DNA of 39,209 bases, taken from assembly GCF_000381125.1 (NCBI RefSeq), contig NZ_KB905954.1, forward strand, positions 1-39,209. The letters run 5' to 3'. Position 1 is the first letter of the stretch. Every line of letters begins with the position of its first letter. The notes beneath the pieces were generated by a model. It was not told where the DNA came from. It worked only from the letters and a program-made list of their open reading frames with translations, and made no database searches. The DNA comes from Caldimonas manganoxidans ATCC BAA-369. GTDB taxonomy: Bacteria > Pseudomonadota > Gammaproteobacteria > Burkholderiales > Burkholderiaceae_C. Made by a program: the position numbers and the translations under genes. Shown here piece by piece: positions 1 through 8,338 of the stretch.

Positions 1-108
1 CAGGCCACGGGGCTGTGGTTGGCGGCTCACACCTCGCGGGTGTATGAGTGGCCGCAGGCCGTGCGCGATGCCATCGGGAAGCCGCTGCGCAAGGGGGCGG
101 GCTGGTGA
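1..108 (+). CDS. C-terminal fragment of an unidentified protein
   Basis: An open frame enters from the left window edge and ends at TGA 106-108, giving 35 residues that finish with ...GKPLRKGAGW. The stretch is rich in Trp, Ala and basic residues and shows no motif I recognise. Its stop overlaps a GTG that opens the next frame (GTGA at 105-108), the usual arrangement of translationally coupled genes, so it probably belongs with the gene at 105. A frameshift splitting one longer gene is an alternative that the window is too short to exclude. The function is unknown. Confidence 0.45.
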   Translation, partial: QATGLWLAAHTSRVYEWPQAVRDAIGKPLRKGAGW

Positions 109-590
109 GCCGGCGACCGATGGGGTGGGGGCTGGAGCTTTTGTACGAACACGGCCACCATGTGCTGCCGATTTATGCGGCGGGCGACCGGGTGGCGCGC
201 AGCAGCGCCAGCCTGGAAGAGATCAAAAAGCGTGGCGGCAAAAAACACATTGACGTGGTGCCCAACCCTGGCAGCGGGGTGCAGCGCATGCACTGCTTGG
301 CCTTCACGGTGCGCAAAAGTGCGGAAGATCCCACGCTGATTGGGCACTTTCAAGTGGCGACGGGCTTGGCGCTGAGCGAGCCCATGCTGGCCCCGCTGTG
401 GGCGCACATTCGCCGCTGCATGACATCGATCGGGGGGTGGGCAGTGAGTGCGCCGTCGAAGCCGTCTTCCAGCGCATCATGTCGCCTCGGGTGGCGCTGG
501 ACTCACCAGCGCCAAGTCCAGATGAAGTCCAGCGCGTTTTCTTGGATGCCGGCCTGGGCTCGCACGGTGAAACGCTGCGCGGCACGATAG
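105..590 (+). CDS. Small hypothetical protein overlapping the tamB 3' end
   Basis: The frame is open from GTG 105 to a stop at 588-590, about 161 residues. Residues 1-105 look coding, with a mixed, non-repetitive composition and segments such as ELLYEHGHHVLPIYAAGD and KKHIDVVPNPGSGVQRMH. After about position 420 the translation becomes Ser/Arg/Trp-rich and resembles a shadow frame, and the last 88 nt lie antisense to the 3' end of tamB. The 3' part may therefore be a lost stop codon or a truncated gene. I could not assign a family; a mobile-element or phage origin is possible but unproven. I see no signal peptide or membrane segment. Confidence 0.4.
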   Translation: MSRRPMGWGLELLYEHGHHVLPIYAAGDRVARSSASLEEIKKRGGKKHIDVVPNPGSGVQRMHCLAFTVRKSAEDPTLIGHFQVATGLALSEPMLAPLWAHIRRCMTSIGGWAVSAPSKPSSSASCRLGWRWTHQRQVQMKSSAFSWMPAWARTVKRCAAR

Positions 591-3500
591 ATGAGTTGCC
601 ATGTTCCGCTGGTGGCATTGAGCGAGCGTTCATAGCCGACGTACCAGCGTCGCGACAACTGCTTGCCCACGCTGACGATGGTTTCGGCCACGCCGGCACT
701 GTCTTCTTGGCGCACGGAGAGTTCGTCCAGGCCGATCATGCGGGTGAGGTCCCCGGTGGGGGACTCGCCTTCGCCGGCCACCAGCGCCAACACGGCGCGT
801 TGCAGCAAGGCGGCCTCGGCGCGGGCCAGCTGGCCGCTGCCGCGGCCCAGCACCAGCCAGGACAGCTTGTCGGTGTCGCTCATCTCGGGCTCGGAGAACA
901 GCCGCACGCGAGGGCTCTCGGCCGTGCCGGTGATGGCTACACCGACCCGGATGTCGGTGTTCGGCCGTGTCGCTTCGATGTCCAGGCGTGGGTTGTCCGG
1001 TGCACCGACGAAGCTGATCACGCCTTTGTCGATCGTGAGCTTCTGGCCATAGGCGGCATAGGTGCCGTCGGCCGTGCGGATGTCGCCATGCAGCGCAGGG
1101 CGCCCGCCCGGAGAGGTCAGGCGCAAGGCGCCAGTGAGCCGTGTGTCCAGACCGCGACCGCGCAGCCGCAGGCGCTCGCCGGCATCCAGCCGCAGATTGA
1201 GCGCCACGGCGCGCCGTGGCGCCGTCTGCCGGCGCGGGTCCTCGTCGGCGCGTGGTTCGGTGCGCCGCACCACGACATCATCGGACAGGCTGGGGGCGTC
1301 TGCGCGTGAGATGTCGATCAGACCTTCGTCGATACGGAAGTCGCCGTCGGCCTGCAAGCGCTCGGCCTCCAGGACGACTTGCGCACTGCCGCTGAGGACC
1401 ATGCGGCGGTCCACGCGCGACAGCAGGCTGAATCGTTCGGCTCGCACTTGCAGTTGGGCACGTGGATGCTGGCCCAACTGAGCTTGGCCATGCAGTTGCA
1501 CTTCGCCCTCGCCGGCGCGGGCGCGCAAGGTTTCGATGCGCGCCGTGTCTCCCTGCATCACCAGGTGCAGTTCGCCGTCGCGCAAGTGGATGCCTTGCAG
1601 CAGGTTGCGCACTTGCACGTCGCGCGCGCGCACCTCGCCGGTGAACTGCGGGGCCCCCCAACGACCGCCGACATCGGCGCGCAAGCGCAGCTGTCCGCCC
1701 AGCCGCCAACCTGCGGGCACCCAGGCGGCCCAGGCGCCAAGGTTGTCGACGTCGGCTTGCACAAACCCGCGCAGCGTGGCCTCGGGCGAGGGCCAACCAT
1801 CCTGCGGGCGCGCTTGCACGGTTTGCTCGCCCCAGACTCGGCCGAGCCGGGCGCCGGCCATGGCCTGGGTGAAGCGCCACAGCCCATCACGGGCTTGCAG
1901 GCTGAGGCGCAGCTCGGTGAGGTCGAGCCGTTCGACCAGGCCACCGGGTTCTTCCACTTGCAGGTCGCCGCGCACTCGCACGATGTCTACATCGGCCTGG
2001 ACGCTGGGTGCACTGCGCAGCCGCAAGGAGGCGCCCAGCTCAAGGTCGCCCGTCCAGCCGAATTCGGGTTGGAGGTCGCGCAGCAGCGGGGCGATGGGCA
2101 GCGGATCGAGCCGGGCCTGGGCCTGCAGCACGGCGGACTGACCGGCCTGCGCGGCTTGGTATGACACTTCGTCCCAGCGCAAGGTGGCTGCCTGGCGGCC
2201 TGCTCGCAAGCGGGCTTGACCGGCGCCCAGGCTGAAGCGAGCGGCTTGCCCGGCTCGATGTTCCCATTGCAGCGGCACGCCGCTGACATCGAGCCATGGG
2301 AGCTGCTGCGGATCGACCGGGCCCACCACGAGACGCTGCAATCGCCCTTGCCAGCCCTGGATGGCATCGAAGGCCCCGTCGCGGGGCAGGTCGGCGCTGC
2401 CGGAGACCTGCAGTTGCAGTTGCACCGGCTGGGCGTGCGCTGCATGGACGGTCTGCTGGGCGGCGTCGGCCGGGGCGGCCCAGGGCAGGACCAGGTTCGA
2501 GCGACCGTCCACACGCAGCCGGTGGTCGTGCAAGGGGCCCTCCAGCTGCAGCGTGACGGTATCGATACGCCGGTCTCGGTGTTGCAGGCCGTCCATGCGC
2601 AGCTCGAGTCGCTGGAGCGCCTCGCGGGCCGAAGCGAGGTCCCAATGGCCTTCTGCGCTTTGCAGGAGCCAGTCGTTCCAGCGCAGGGCGCGGCCCTGGA
2701 GCTGCCCGTCCAGACGCTGCGGTGCGGCTGCGGCGCCCCAGTGGATGCGGGCATTCAGGCGCAGGGCGCCTGCCAGTCGGACCTCTGGCTGCCAGGCGTG
2801 CAGCAGTGGGGCCACGCGGTCCAAGGCCGCAGCATCCAGGTTGAAGGTCAGCGTGTCGTCGGCGTGTGCAGGCCGCTGGCCAGGCAGCTCGCCGTTCCAA
2901 GTCAGGCGGTTGGCGTCCACCCGCAGCTGACCTTCGGTGCGTCCCGGCAAGCCTGCACGCTCGGCCTGCCACAGCAGCAGGCCTTGCACCGGCAGATCCG
3001 CCCACCGGCTGTCGTCCACCCGCAGTTCGGCCTGGCCGCGCCAGCGCGCCATCCAGGTCAGCAAGGGCTCGCCCGGGTTGCGTGGCGGCAGGGTCAAGCG
3101 GGTCTGCGCCTGGCCGGACAGGCGGTGCTCCCCATGGGCGGCCGCCCCGGCGCCGAGGGCTGGCCACCAGGTTCGAGGATCGAGGTCTTGCCAGCGGGCC
3201 TGCACACGGGCTTGCACCGCTTGCCCGGGCGGGGTGTCGACTTCGGCTTGCACTTCGGCCCGCGACGAGCCGGCGCGGACCGTCAATTCGCGCACCAGGC
3301 TGCGCAACCGGGAGAACTCGCCGTCCAGCGACAGCGCCACGGACTGGCGCATGCCACGTGCATCCGGCAGGCTGCCGTCGAGCCGGGTGCGCACGGCCAC
3401 GGGCTGACCCGCCCCGCCCGAGCCCAGTTCGAGCGGGCCGCTCAGGCGCAAGGCCGGCAGTCGGCCATCCAGGGCCGCCAGATCGAGCTGCGTCAGCTCC

Positions 3501-4702
3501 AGACGAGCGCTCCAACCCGACGAGGGCGACCCGCGGCCTTCGCCTCGCAGGCGGCCGGCTTCGCGCATCGCTGGCCCCAGCACGGCTTCGAAGCGCTCCA
3601 CCACCCAGCCCTCCTGCGGCCGCAGGTCGGGGCTGCGAGCATCCAGCACCAGCTCCCGCAGGGGAAGACGACTGGCATCCCAGCGGTCGGGCCGGGCATT
3701 GCGCAGCCGGATCCTCACCGCTGCGTCCACCGTCCCGGGTTGTGGATGGCCGAGCTGTGCGTGCACTTGGCCACTGAGCGCCGTGCGCGGGGCGGCGCTG
3801 AACAGGGCGGCCAGGTCCAAGGCTTCGAATCGTGCATCCAAGCGCTCCAGTGGGGCCGGGGCAAACGGTGTGAGCGTCGCCTCGGCCCGCAGGGATTGCT
3901 CGGCCGCCGACAGCTCGATGCTGACGGGCAGCTGGGCCAAAGGACCTCGGGCCTCGAGCCGGGCCTGCCAGCGGGCGGCGCTCGTCGGGCCCTCGGGCAG
4001 CTCACCGTCGAGGTCCAGCGCGGCATGCAGCTCCAGCGGCGCCAGGGCCCCCAGCTCGGCTTGGCCATGCAGGCGGAGGCGGTCCCAGCGCAAGCTCAGC
4101 ACGTCGAGGCGGTGCGTGCGGCCCTCCTGGCTGCCCAGCTCCAACTGGGCCGTCAGCTCGCGCATCGGCGGCATCGCCTCACTGAAGGACAGCTCGCCGA
4201 TGCGCACTGAGCGCAAGCGCAGGTGCAGGGGCGATTTGAGCTCCGAGGGTGGCGGGGCGGCGTCGCCGGTGGGGGCCGCCGGGGGCAGCCTCAGGTGCAG
4301 GCGCTCCAGGGCCAGCTGCGTCACTTCCAGGCTCAAGCCTTGCCCCGACGGCTCGGCGCTCCAGCGCAGGCCCTGCCAGGCCAGGCCGTCGATGGTCACG
4401 CCATCGTGCGGCCGGCCGGGGCTGGATAGATCCCAGTGCACCCGACGGGCCGAGAAGTCGCCCAGCAGCGGGCCTTGTGGGTCCAGCACCGTCAGTCGCG
4501 GCACGGCGCGCAGCAGCCAGGCCGTGCCGGTGGCCGTGGTCAAGGCGGCCACCAGCATCCCGACGATGGCCGCCACGGCCAACAAGGGCAGCACCAGGGC
4601 CAGCAGCCATGCCATCCAGCCCGGCCGGCGCCGGCTGGACGCCGGCGCGTCGGGTGGGGGCGCGGTGGGCGCCGCAGAGGCGGTGGGCGGAGTCGGATCC
4701 AT
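503..4702 (-). CDS. tamB: Translocation and assembly module protein TamB
   Basis: This 1399-residue protein is TamB, the inner-membrane-anchored, periplasm-spanning partner of TamA. In the family it helps insert outer-membrane proteins and is linked to phospholipid transport to the outer membrane. The N-terminus has a Pro/Ala-rich cytoplasmic tip and one hydrophobic anchor at about residues 29-54. A very long body of short alternating beta-strands follows, with many repeated 'L.L.A..L.GEL..' patterns. The C-terminal DUF490 domain closes with a conserved-looking aromatic tail (ENALDFIWTWRW). The length is close to the usual 1200-1400. The start ATG lies 3 nt after the tamA stop, so the two genes are coupled. 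The identification rests on fold pattern, tail and tamA adjacency. Confidence 0.93.
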   Translation of the reverse strand: MDPTPPTASAAPTAPPPDAPASSRRRPGWMAWLLALVLPLLAVAAIVGMLVAALTTATGTAWLLRAVPRLTVLDPQGPLLGDFSARRVHWDLSSPGRPHDGVTIDGLAWQGLRWSAEPSGQGLSLEVTQLALERLHLRLPPAAPTGDAAPPPSELKSPLHLRLRSVRIGELSFSEAMPPMRELTAQLELGSQEGRTHRLDVLSLRWDRLRLHGQAELGALAPLELHAALDLDGELPEGPTSAARWQARLEARGPLAQLPVSIELSAAEQSLRAEATLTPFAPAPLERLDARFEALDLAALFSAAPRTALSGQVHAQLGHPQPGTVDAAVRIRLRNARPDRWDASRLPLRELVLDARSPDLRPQEGWVVERFEAVLGPAMREAGRLRGEGRGSPSSGWSARLELTQLDLAALDGRLPALRLSGPLELGSGGAGQPVAVRTRLDGSLPDARGMRQSVALSLDGEFSRLRSLVRELTVRAGSSRAEVQAEVDTPPGQAVQARVQARWQDLDPRTWWPALGAGAAAHGEHRLSGQAQTRLTLPPRNPGEPLLTWMARWRGQAELRVDDSRWADLPVQGLLLWQAERAGLPGRTEGQLRVDANRLTWNGELPGQRPAHADDTLTFNLDAAALDRVAPLLHAWQPEVRLAGALRLNARIHWGAAAAPQRLDGQLQGRALRWNDWLLQSAEGHWDLASAREALQRLELRMDGLQHRDRRIDTVTLQLEGPLHDHRLRVDGRSNLVLPWAAPADAAQQTVHAAHAQPVQLQLQVSGSADLPRDGAFDAIQGWQGRLQRLVVGPVDPQQLPWLDVSGVPLQWEHRAGQAARFSLGAGQARLRAGRQAATLRWDEVSYQAAQAGQSAVLQAQARLDPLPIAPLLRDLQPEFGWTGDLELGASLRLRSAPSVQADVDIVRVRGDLQVEEPGGLVERLDLTELRLSLQARDGLWRFTQAMAGARLGRVWGEQTVQARPQDGWPSPEATLRGFVQADVDNLGAWAAWVPAGWRLGGQLRLRADVGGRWGAPQFTGEVRARDVQVRNLLQGIHLRDGELHLVMQGDTARIETLRARAGEGEVQLHGQAQLGQHPRAQLQVRAERFSLLSRVDRRMVLSGSAQVVLEAERLQADGDFRIDEGLIDISRADAPSLSDDVVVRRTEPRADEDPRRQTAPRRAVALNLRLDAGERLRLRGRGLDTRLTGALRLTSPGGRPALHGDIRTADGTYAAYGQKLTIDKGVISFVGAPDNPRLDIEATRPNTDIRVGVAITGTAESPRVRLFSEPEMSDTDKLSWLVLGRGSGQLARAEAALLQRAVLALVAGEGESPTGDLTRMIGLDELSVRQEDSAGVAETIVSVGKQLSRRWYVGYERSLNATSGTWQLIYRAAQRFTVRAQAGIQENALDFIWTWRW

Positions 4703-4705
4703 GGG

Positions 4706-6538
4706 TCAATACGCGATGCCCACACTCAGATGCAGGCGCCAGCGTTTCGTGGCTTCGCCGTAGGCCGCATCCACTTTGAGCGGGCCCACGGGGCTGCGCC
4801 AGCGCAGTCCCAGGCCCCAGCCCAGCTTGGCGTCGAAGGCGGACCAATGATGGGTGGCGTCGCCGGCGTCGACGAAGACGGCCCCCCACCAGGAGCGCAG
4901 ACGGCCTGCCCCCAGCGGGCGGGCTAGTTCCAGGCTGGCGGTGGCCAGCACGTTACCGCCCACCGTCTCGCCGCCTTCTTGCGGGCCGATCGAGCGAGAG
5001 GGATAGCCGCGCACCGAGTCGTCCCCCCCCGCCCGAAACCGCAGGGTGTCGGGCACCTCGACGTTGTTGGGTGTGAACACCTCGCCGCCTTCGATGCGCG
5101 CGCTGGCGTACCAGCGGCCCAAAGGCAGATAGCCACTGAGCCGTCCATAGACCCGGCTGAAGGGGCCTTGGCCCGCATCGCTGCGGGCATGGCCGGCGCC
5201 AAGTTGGGCCGAAGCCGCGATGCCGCGGGTGGGCAGCAGCACGTCGTCGACATGGCGCCAAATCCATTCGTAGTTGGCCGTCAGCGCGCTGGCGCGTTGG
5301 CGCCCGAGGTCGGTGGTGACGATCGCGGTGGTGTACTCCCCGTAATACAAGCGGTCGATGCGCTCGGTGTCCTGGGTGCGGCCGACGCGCAAGCGGTAGC
5401 TGTCGGTCGGGGCGCTGCGGTCGCTGCTGAAGCGCTCGCCGGCGAAGGCCAGCAAGTTGCGGTACTGGTCGGCCTTGGGGTGGGAGGTCCATTCGGAACT
5501 TAGTGAACGCTGGTCACGCCCCACTTCCAGCTTGTGCTTGGCCACCCAGTTCAGCCCCAAGGGCCGGCGGTGCAGGTGCTCGATCGTCCCGCGCTCTCGC
5601 GCCACGTCGCTGTAGCCGATGCCCAGGGTCAAATCTTGCAGCGGCGCCTCGCGCACGGCGATCGTCACGGGCGCGGCCTGCGCGCTGGCCGGATTGGGGT
5701 CGACCAGCACCGAGGCCGATTCGAACAGCCCGCTGCGCTGCAGACGCTCTTGCAAATCGAGCACCTGCTTTTCGGTGTAGCGATCCCCTGGGCCGAAGGT
5801 GAGCTGGTGACTCACCGCCTCCTCCCGCTGCTTGGACAAGCCCTCGATACGCACCGGGCCGAAGCGAAACAGCGGTCCGCTATCGGCCACGACGAACAGG
5901 CGTACCGTGTTGCGCGGCGCATCCACTTCGGCGGCCGTGCCGGCCCAGCTGGCCGCCGGGTAGCCGTCGCGACGCAGCCGGCCCAACAGTTCGGTTTTCT
6001 CGGCCGACCATTGGTCTTGCGAAAACGGCCGTCCCTCGCGCAGCCGCCAACCGTCTTGGATCTCCTGCAGCAAGGCCTGGTCACGCGCATGGCCGGCCTC
6101 GGCGCGTTCGACGATTTCCCCTTGCACTTCGAGGGTGGTCCGGCTGACGCGCGTGCGCTCGCCTGGGTCCACCTCGATGCGGATCAGGGGCGGTTGGCCT
6201 TCCTCGCGGTCGATGCGGATCGTGGGGTTGAAGTACCCCCGCGTCTCCAGCAGTGAGCGCGCCTGCGCCGGCGTGGCGGCGATCAGGCGCCGCACCTCGG
6301 CCTCGGTGGCCTCGGCCAATGCAGGATCGGTGCGAAAGCGCGCCAGGTCGAGAAAAGTGCCCAGCAAATCGGCCAGATCGTCCGGGGCCTCGATGCGCAA
6401 ACGGTACGGTGCCGCGGCGGTGGCTTCTTCGGTGTGGGGGGGCGGCTGGACCTCCTCGGCGGCCTGAGCCGGGGCCGCCGCCATGGCCACACAGGGCAGC
6501 AGCGACCACAGGGCAGCGCGGCGCCGAGTCTCGATCAT
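4706..6538 (-). CDS. tamA: Outer-membrane Omp85-family protein TamA
   Basis: A 610-residue Omp85/BamA-superfamily protein. I chose the start at 6538 because the ATG overlaps the upstream VWA stop (ATGA) and opens a clear signal peptide (MIETRRRAALWSLLP...AQA). Three POTRA-like segments fill about residues 35-290. The C-terminal half is a beta-barrel with alternating aromatic strands, and it ends near the C-terminus with strands that finish in Tyr. A longer frame extends upstream to 6838 but lies inside the VWA gene and lacks a signal peptide. E. coli TamA is about 577 residues, so the size fits. Gene order tamA-tamB matches the family norm, and together the products form the TAM complex across the envelope. 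Confidence 0.93.
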   Translation of the reverse strand: MIETRRRAALWSLLPCVAMAAAPAQAAEEVQPPPHTEEATAAAPYRLRIEAPDDLADLLGTFLDLARFRTDPALAEATEAEVRRLIAATPAQARSLLETRGYFNPTIRIDREEGQPPLIRIEVDPGERTRVSRTTLEVQGEIVERAEAGHARDQALLQEIQDGWRLREGRPFSQDQWSAEKTELLGRLRRDGYPAASWAGTAAEVDAPRNTVRLFVVADSGPLFRFGPVRIEGLSKQREEAVSHQLTFGPGDRYTEKQVLDLQERLQRSGLFESASVLVDPNPASAQAAPVTIAVREAPLQDLTLGIGYSDVARERGTIEHLHRRPLGLNWVAKHKLEVGRDQRSLSSEWTSHPKADQYRNLLAFAGERFSSDRSAPTDSYRLRVGRTQDTERIDRLYYGEYTTAIVTTDLGRQRASALTANYEWIWRHVDDVLLPTRGIAASAQLGAGHARSDAGQGPFSRVYGRLSGYLPLGRWYASARIEGGEVFTPNNVEVPDTLRFRAGGDDSVRGYPSRSIGPQEGGETVGGNVLATASLELARPLGAGRLRSWWGAVFVDAGDATHHWSAFDAKLGWGLGLRWRSPVGPLKVDAAYGEATKRWRLHLSVGIAY

Positions 6539-7719
6539 TTGCTCAACAGACGCATGGCTCCTTCCAACCCGGACAGGGTCAGCGGAAACATGCGCTGATT
6601 CATGAGCTGCTGGATGATCGCGATCGATTGACGGTAGCCCCAGATCCCCTGGGGCTCCGGATTGATCCAGGCGTACTTGGGAAACGCCTGCGTGAGGCGC
6701 TGCAGCCATTGGGCCCCGGGCTCCTCGTTGTTGTACTCCACGCTGCCGCCGGGCTGGAGAATCTCGTAAGGGCTCATCGTGGCATCGCCCACGAAGATGA
6801 GCCTGTAGTCCTTGTTGTACTTGCGGATCACATCCCACGTCGGGAACTTCTCACTGAAACGGCGGCGATTGTTCTTCCACAGGAAGTCGTAGACACAGTT
6901 GTGGAAGTAATAGAACTCCAGGTGCTTGAACTCAGACTTCGCGGCGCTGAAAAGTTCCTCGACACGGTGGACATGCTCGTCCATCGTGCCGCCCACGTCC
7001 ATCAGCAGCAACACTTTGACCTGGTTGTGGCGCTCGGGCACCATCTTCAAATCCAGCCATCCGGCATTGGCGGCGGTGGAGCGAATGGTGTCGTCCAAAT
7101 CGAGCTCGAGCTGCGAGCCTTCCCGGGCGAAGCGGCGCAAGCGCCGCAACGCCACCTTGATGTTGCGCGTGCCCAGCTCCACGCTGTCGTCGTAATCCTT
7201 GTATTGGCGCTGGTCCCACACCTTCACCGCACTGCGATGGCGACTGCGGTCTTGGCCGATGCGAATGCCTTGCGGGTTGTACCCATAGGCGCCGTAGGGC
7301 GAGGTGCCGCCGGTGCCGATGTAGCGGTTGCCGCCTTCGTGGCGCTCTTTTTGCTGCTCGAAAAGCTCGCGCAGACGCTTCATCAGCTCGTCCCAGCCGA
7401 GTTTTTCGATCAAGGCCTTTTCTTCGGGCGACAGCTCCAGCTCCAGGCGCTTTCGCAGCCACTCCAGCGGAATCTCCTTGGAAAAATCGGCCAGCAGCTC
7501 CACGCCTTTGAAGTAGCTGCCGAAGGCCCGGTCGAATTTGTCGAAGTGGGCCTCGTCCTTCACCAAGGTCGTGCGGGCCAGGTAGTAGAACTTGTCCACC
7601 GTGGGGCCGCCTTCGTCGTCGATGACACCGCTCTTGATGGCTTCCAGCAGCACCAGGAATTCTTTGATCGACACCGGCAACTTGGCCGCGCGCAGGGTGA
7701 AGAAAAAGTCGATCAGCAT
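6535..7719 (-). CDS. VWA (CoxE-like) domain protein paired with MoxR
   Basis: This 394-residue cytoplasmic protein has an N-terminal helical, charged region (about 1-130), a Gly/Tyr-rich linker (about 130-160), and a C-terminal von Willebrand factor A fold (about 234-390). At the MIDAS position it reads DVGGTMD (Asp241), so the usual Asp-x-Ser-x-Ser is altered to Asp-x-Gly-x-Thr. Proteins of this kind are encoded with MoxR AAA+ ATPases and are thought to act as their substrate adaptors or metal-insertion and complex-assembly partners; that role is inferred from family knowledge. There is no signal peptide. Its TGA overlaps the tamA ATG by 4 nt. The gene for an acetyltransferase separates it from moxR. 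Confidence 0.85.
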   Translation of the reverse strand: MLIDFFFTLRAAKLPVSIKEFLVLLEAIKSGVIDDEGGPTVDKFYYLARTTLVKDEAHFDKFDRAFGSYFKGVELLADFSKEIPLEWLRKRLELELSPEEKALIEKLGWDELMKRLRELFEQQKERHEGGNRYIGTGGTSPYGAYGYNPQGIRIGQDRSRHRSAVKVWDQRQYKDYDDSVELGTRNIKVALRRLRRFAREGSQLELDLDDTIRSTAANAGWLDLKMVPERHNQVKVLLLMDVGGTMDEHVHRVEELFSAAKSEFKHLEFYYFHNCVYDFLWKNNRRRFSEKFPTWDVIRKYNKDYRLIFVGDATMSPYEILQPGGSVEYNNEEPGAQWLQRLTQAFPKYAWINPEPQGIWGYRQSIAIIQQLMNQRMFPLTLSGLEGAMRLLSK

Positions 7720-7740
7720 GAGAGTCTGGCAGATGAGGAC

Positions 7741-8334
7741 TCAGCGGGGCCGGGTCAATTGATACTGCAGATGCGCTTTCACCTCGGGCCACTCTGCGGC
7801 GGCAAGGCTGTACATCACCGTATCACGCACGGTACCGTCACGGCGCAGCGCATGATGACGCAGCACACCGTCTTTGCGAGCGCCCAGCCGTTCGATGGCC
7901 CGCTGGCTGACGAAGTTGAAATTGTCGGTGCGAAACCCCACGAGCCGCGCGCCCAGCACCTCGAAGGCATGGGTCAATAGCAGCAGCTTGGCGGTGGTGT
8001 TGACATGGCTGCGTTGCCAAGACCGGGCATACCAGGTGTAGCCGATCTCCAAGCGTTCCACCGCGGGCACGATGTCATGGTAGCGGGTGCTGCCGATCAC
8101 GCGGCCGCTGGGCACATCCACCACCGCAAAGGGCAGCATGTGGCCCTGGGCCTGCCCCGTCAGCGCCGCGGCAATGTAGGCATCGAATTCCCCGGGCGCT
8201 GGCACCGAGGTCACGCGCAAGGTCCACAGCTGACCGTCGCTGGCCGCGGCCTCCAGCGCGGGCGCATGCTCGGCCCGCAAGGGCTCGAGTCGCACCTGGC
8301 CGTGCTGCAGGACGACGGGCTCGGGCTTGTTCAT
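7741..8334 (-). CDS. GNAT-family N-acetyltransferase (RimJ/RimL-like)
   Basis: A 197-residue protein with the pattern of RimJ/RimL-type GNAT enzymes. It has an N-terminal strand 'VRLEPLRAEHAPAL', central strands around 'PFAVVDVPSGRVIGSTRYHDI', the beta4/alpha3 acetyl-CoA region after 'LEIGYTWYARSWQRSHVNTTAK', and the typical 'VGFRTDNFNFVSQRAIERLGARKDGVLRHH' region near residues 130-160. Such enzymes acetylate an amine, often a protein N-terminus or a small molecule, and the substrate cannot be read here. The start lies 4 nt after the moxR stop and the gene sits inside the moxR-VWA-tam run, so it is almost certainly co-transcribed. Whether it modifies a partner in that operon is speculation. 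Confidence 0.85.
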   Translation of the reverse strand: MNKPEPVVLQHGQVRLEPLRAEHAPALEAAASDGQLWTLRVTSVPAPGEFDAYIAAALTGQAQGHMLPFAVVDVPSGRVIGSTRYHDIVPAVERLEIGYTWYARSWQRSHVNTTAKLLLLTHAFEVLGARLVGFRTDNFNFVSQRAIERLGARKDGVLRHHALRRDGTVRDTVMYSLAAAEWPEVKAHLQYQLTRPR

Positions 8335-8338
8335 GGCC

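Noticed and set aside
398-1309. Long plus-strand frame opposite the tamB 3' end, with a short nitroreductase-like stretch
   Set aside because: It lies antisense to well-supported tamB, and the resemblance is limited to about 20 residues in a GC-rich shadow frame.
2216-4210. 664-residue plus-strand frame within tamB
   Set aside because: The composition is Gln/Gly/Ala-rich without domains and is antisense to tamB; such frames are common in GC-rich DNA.
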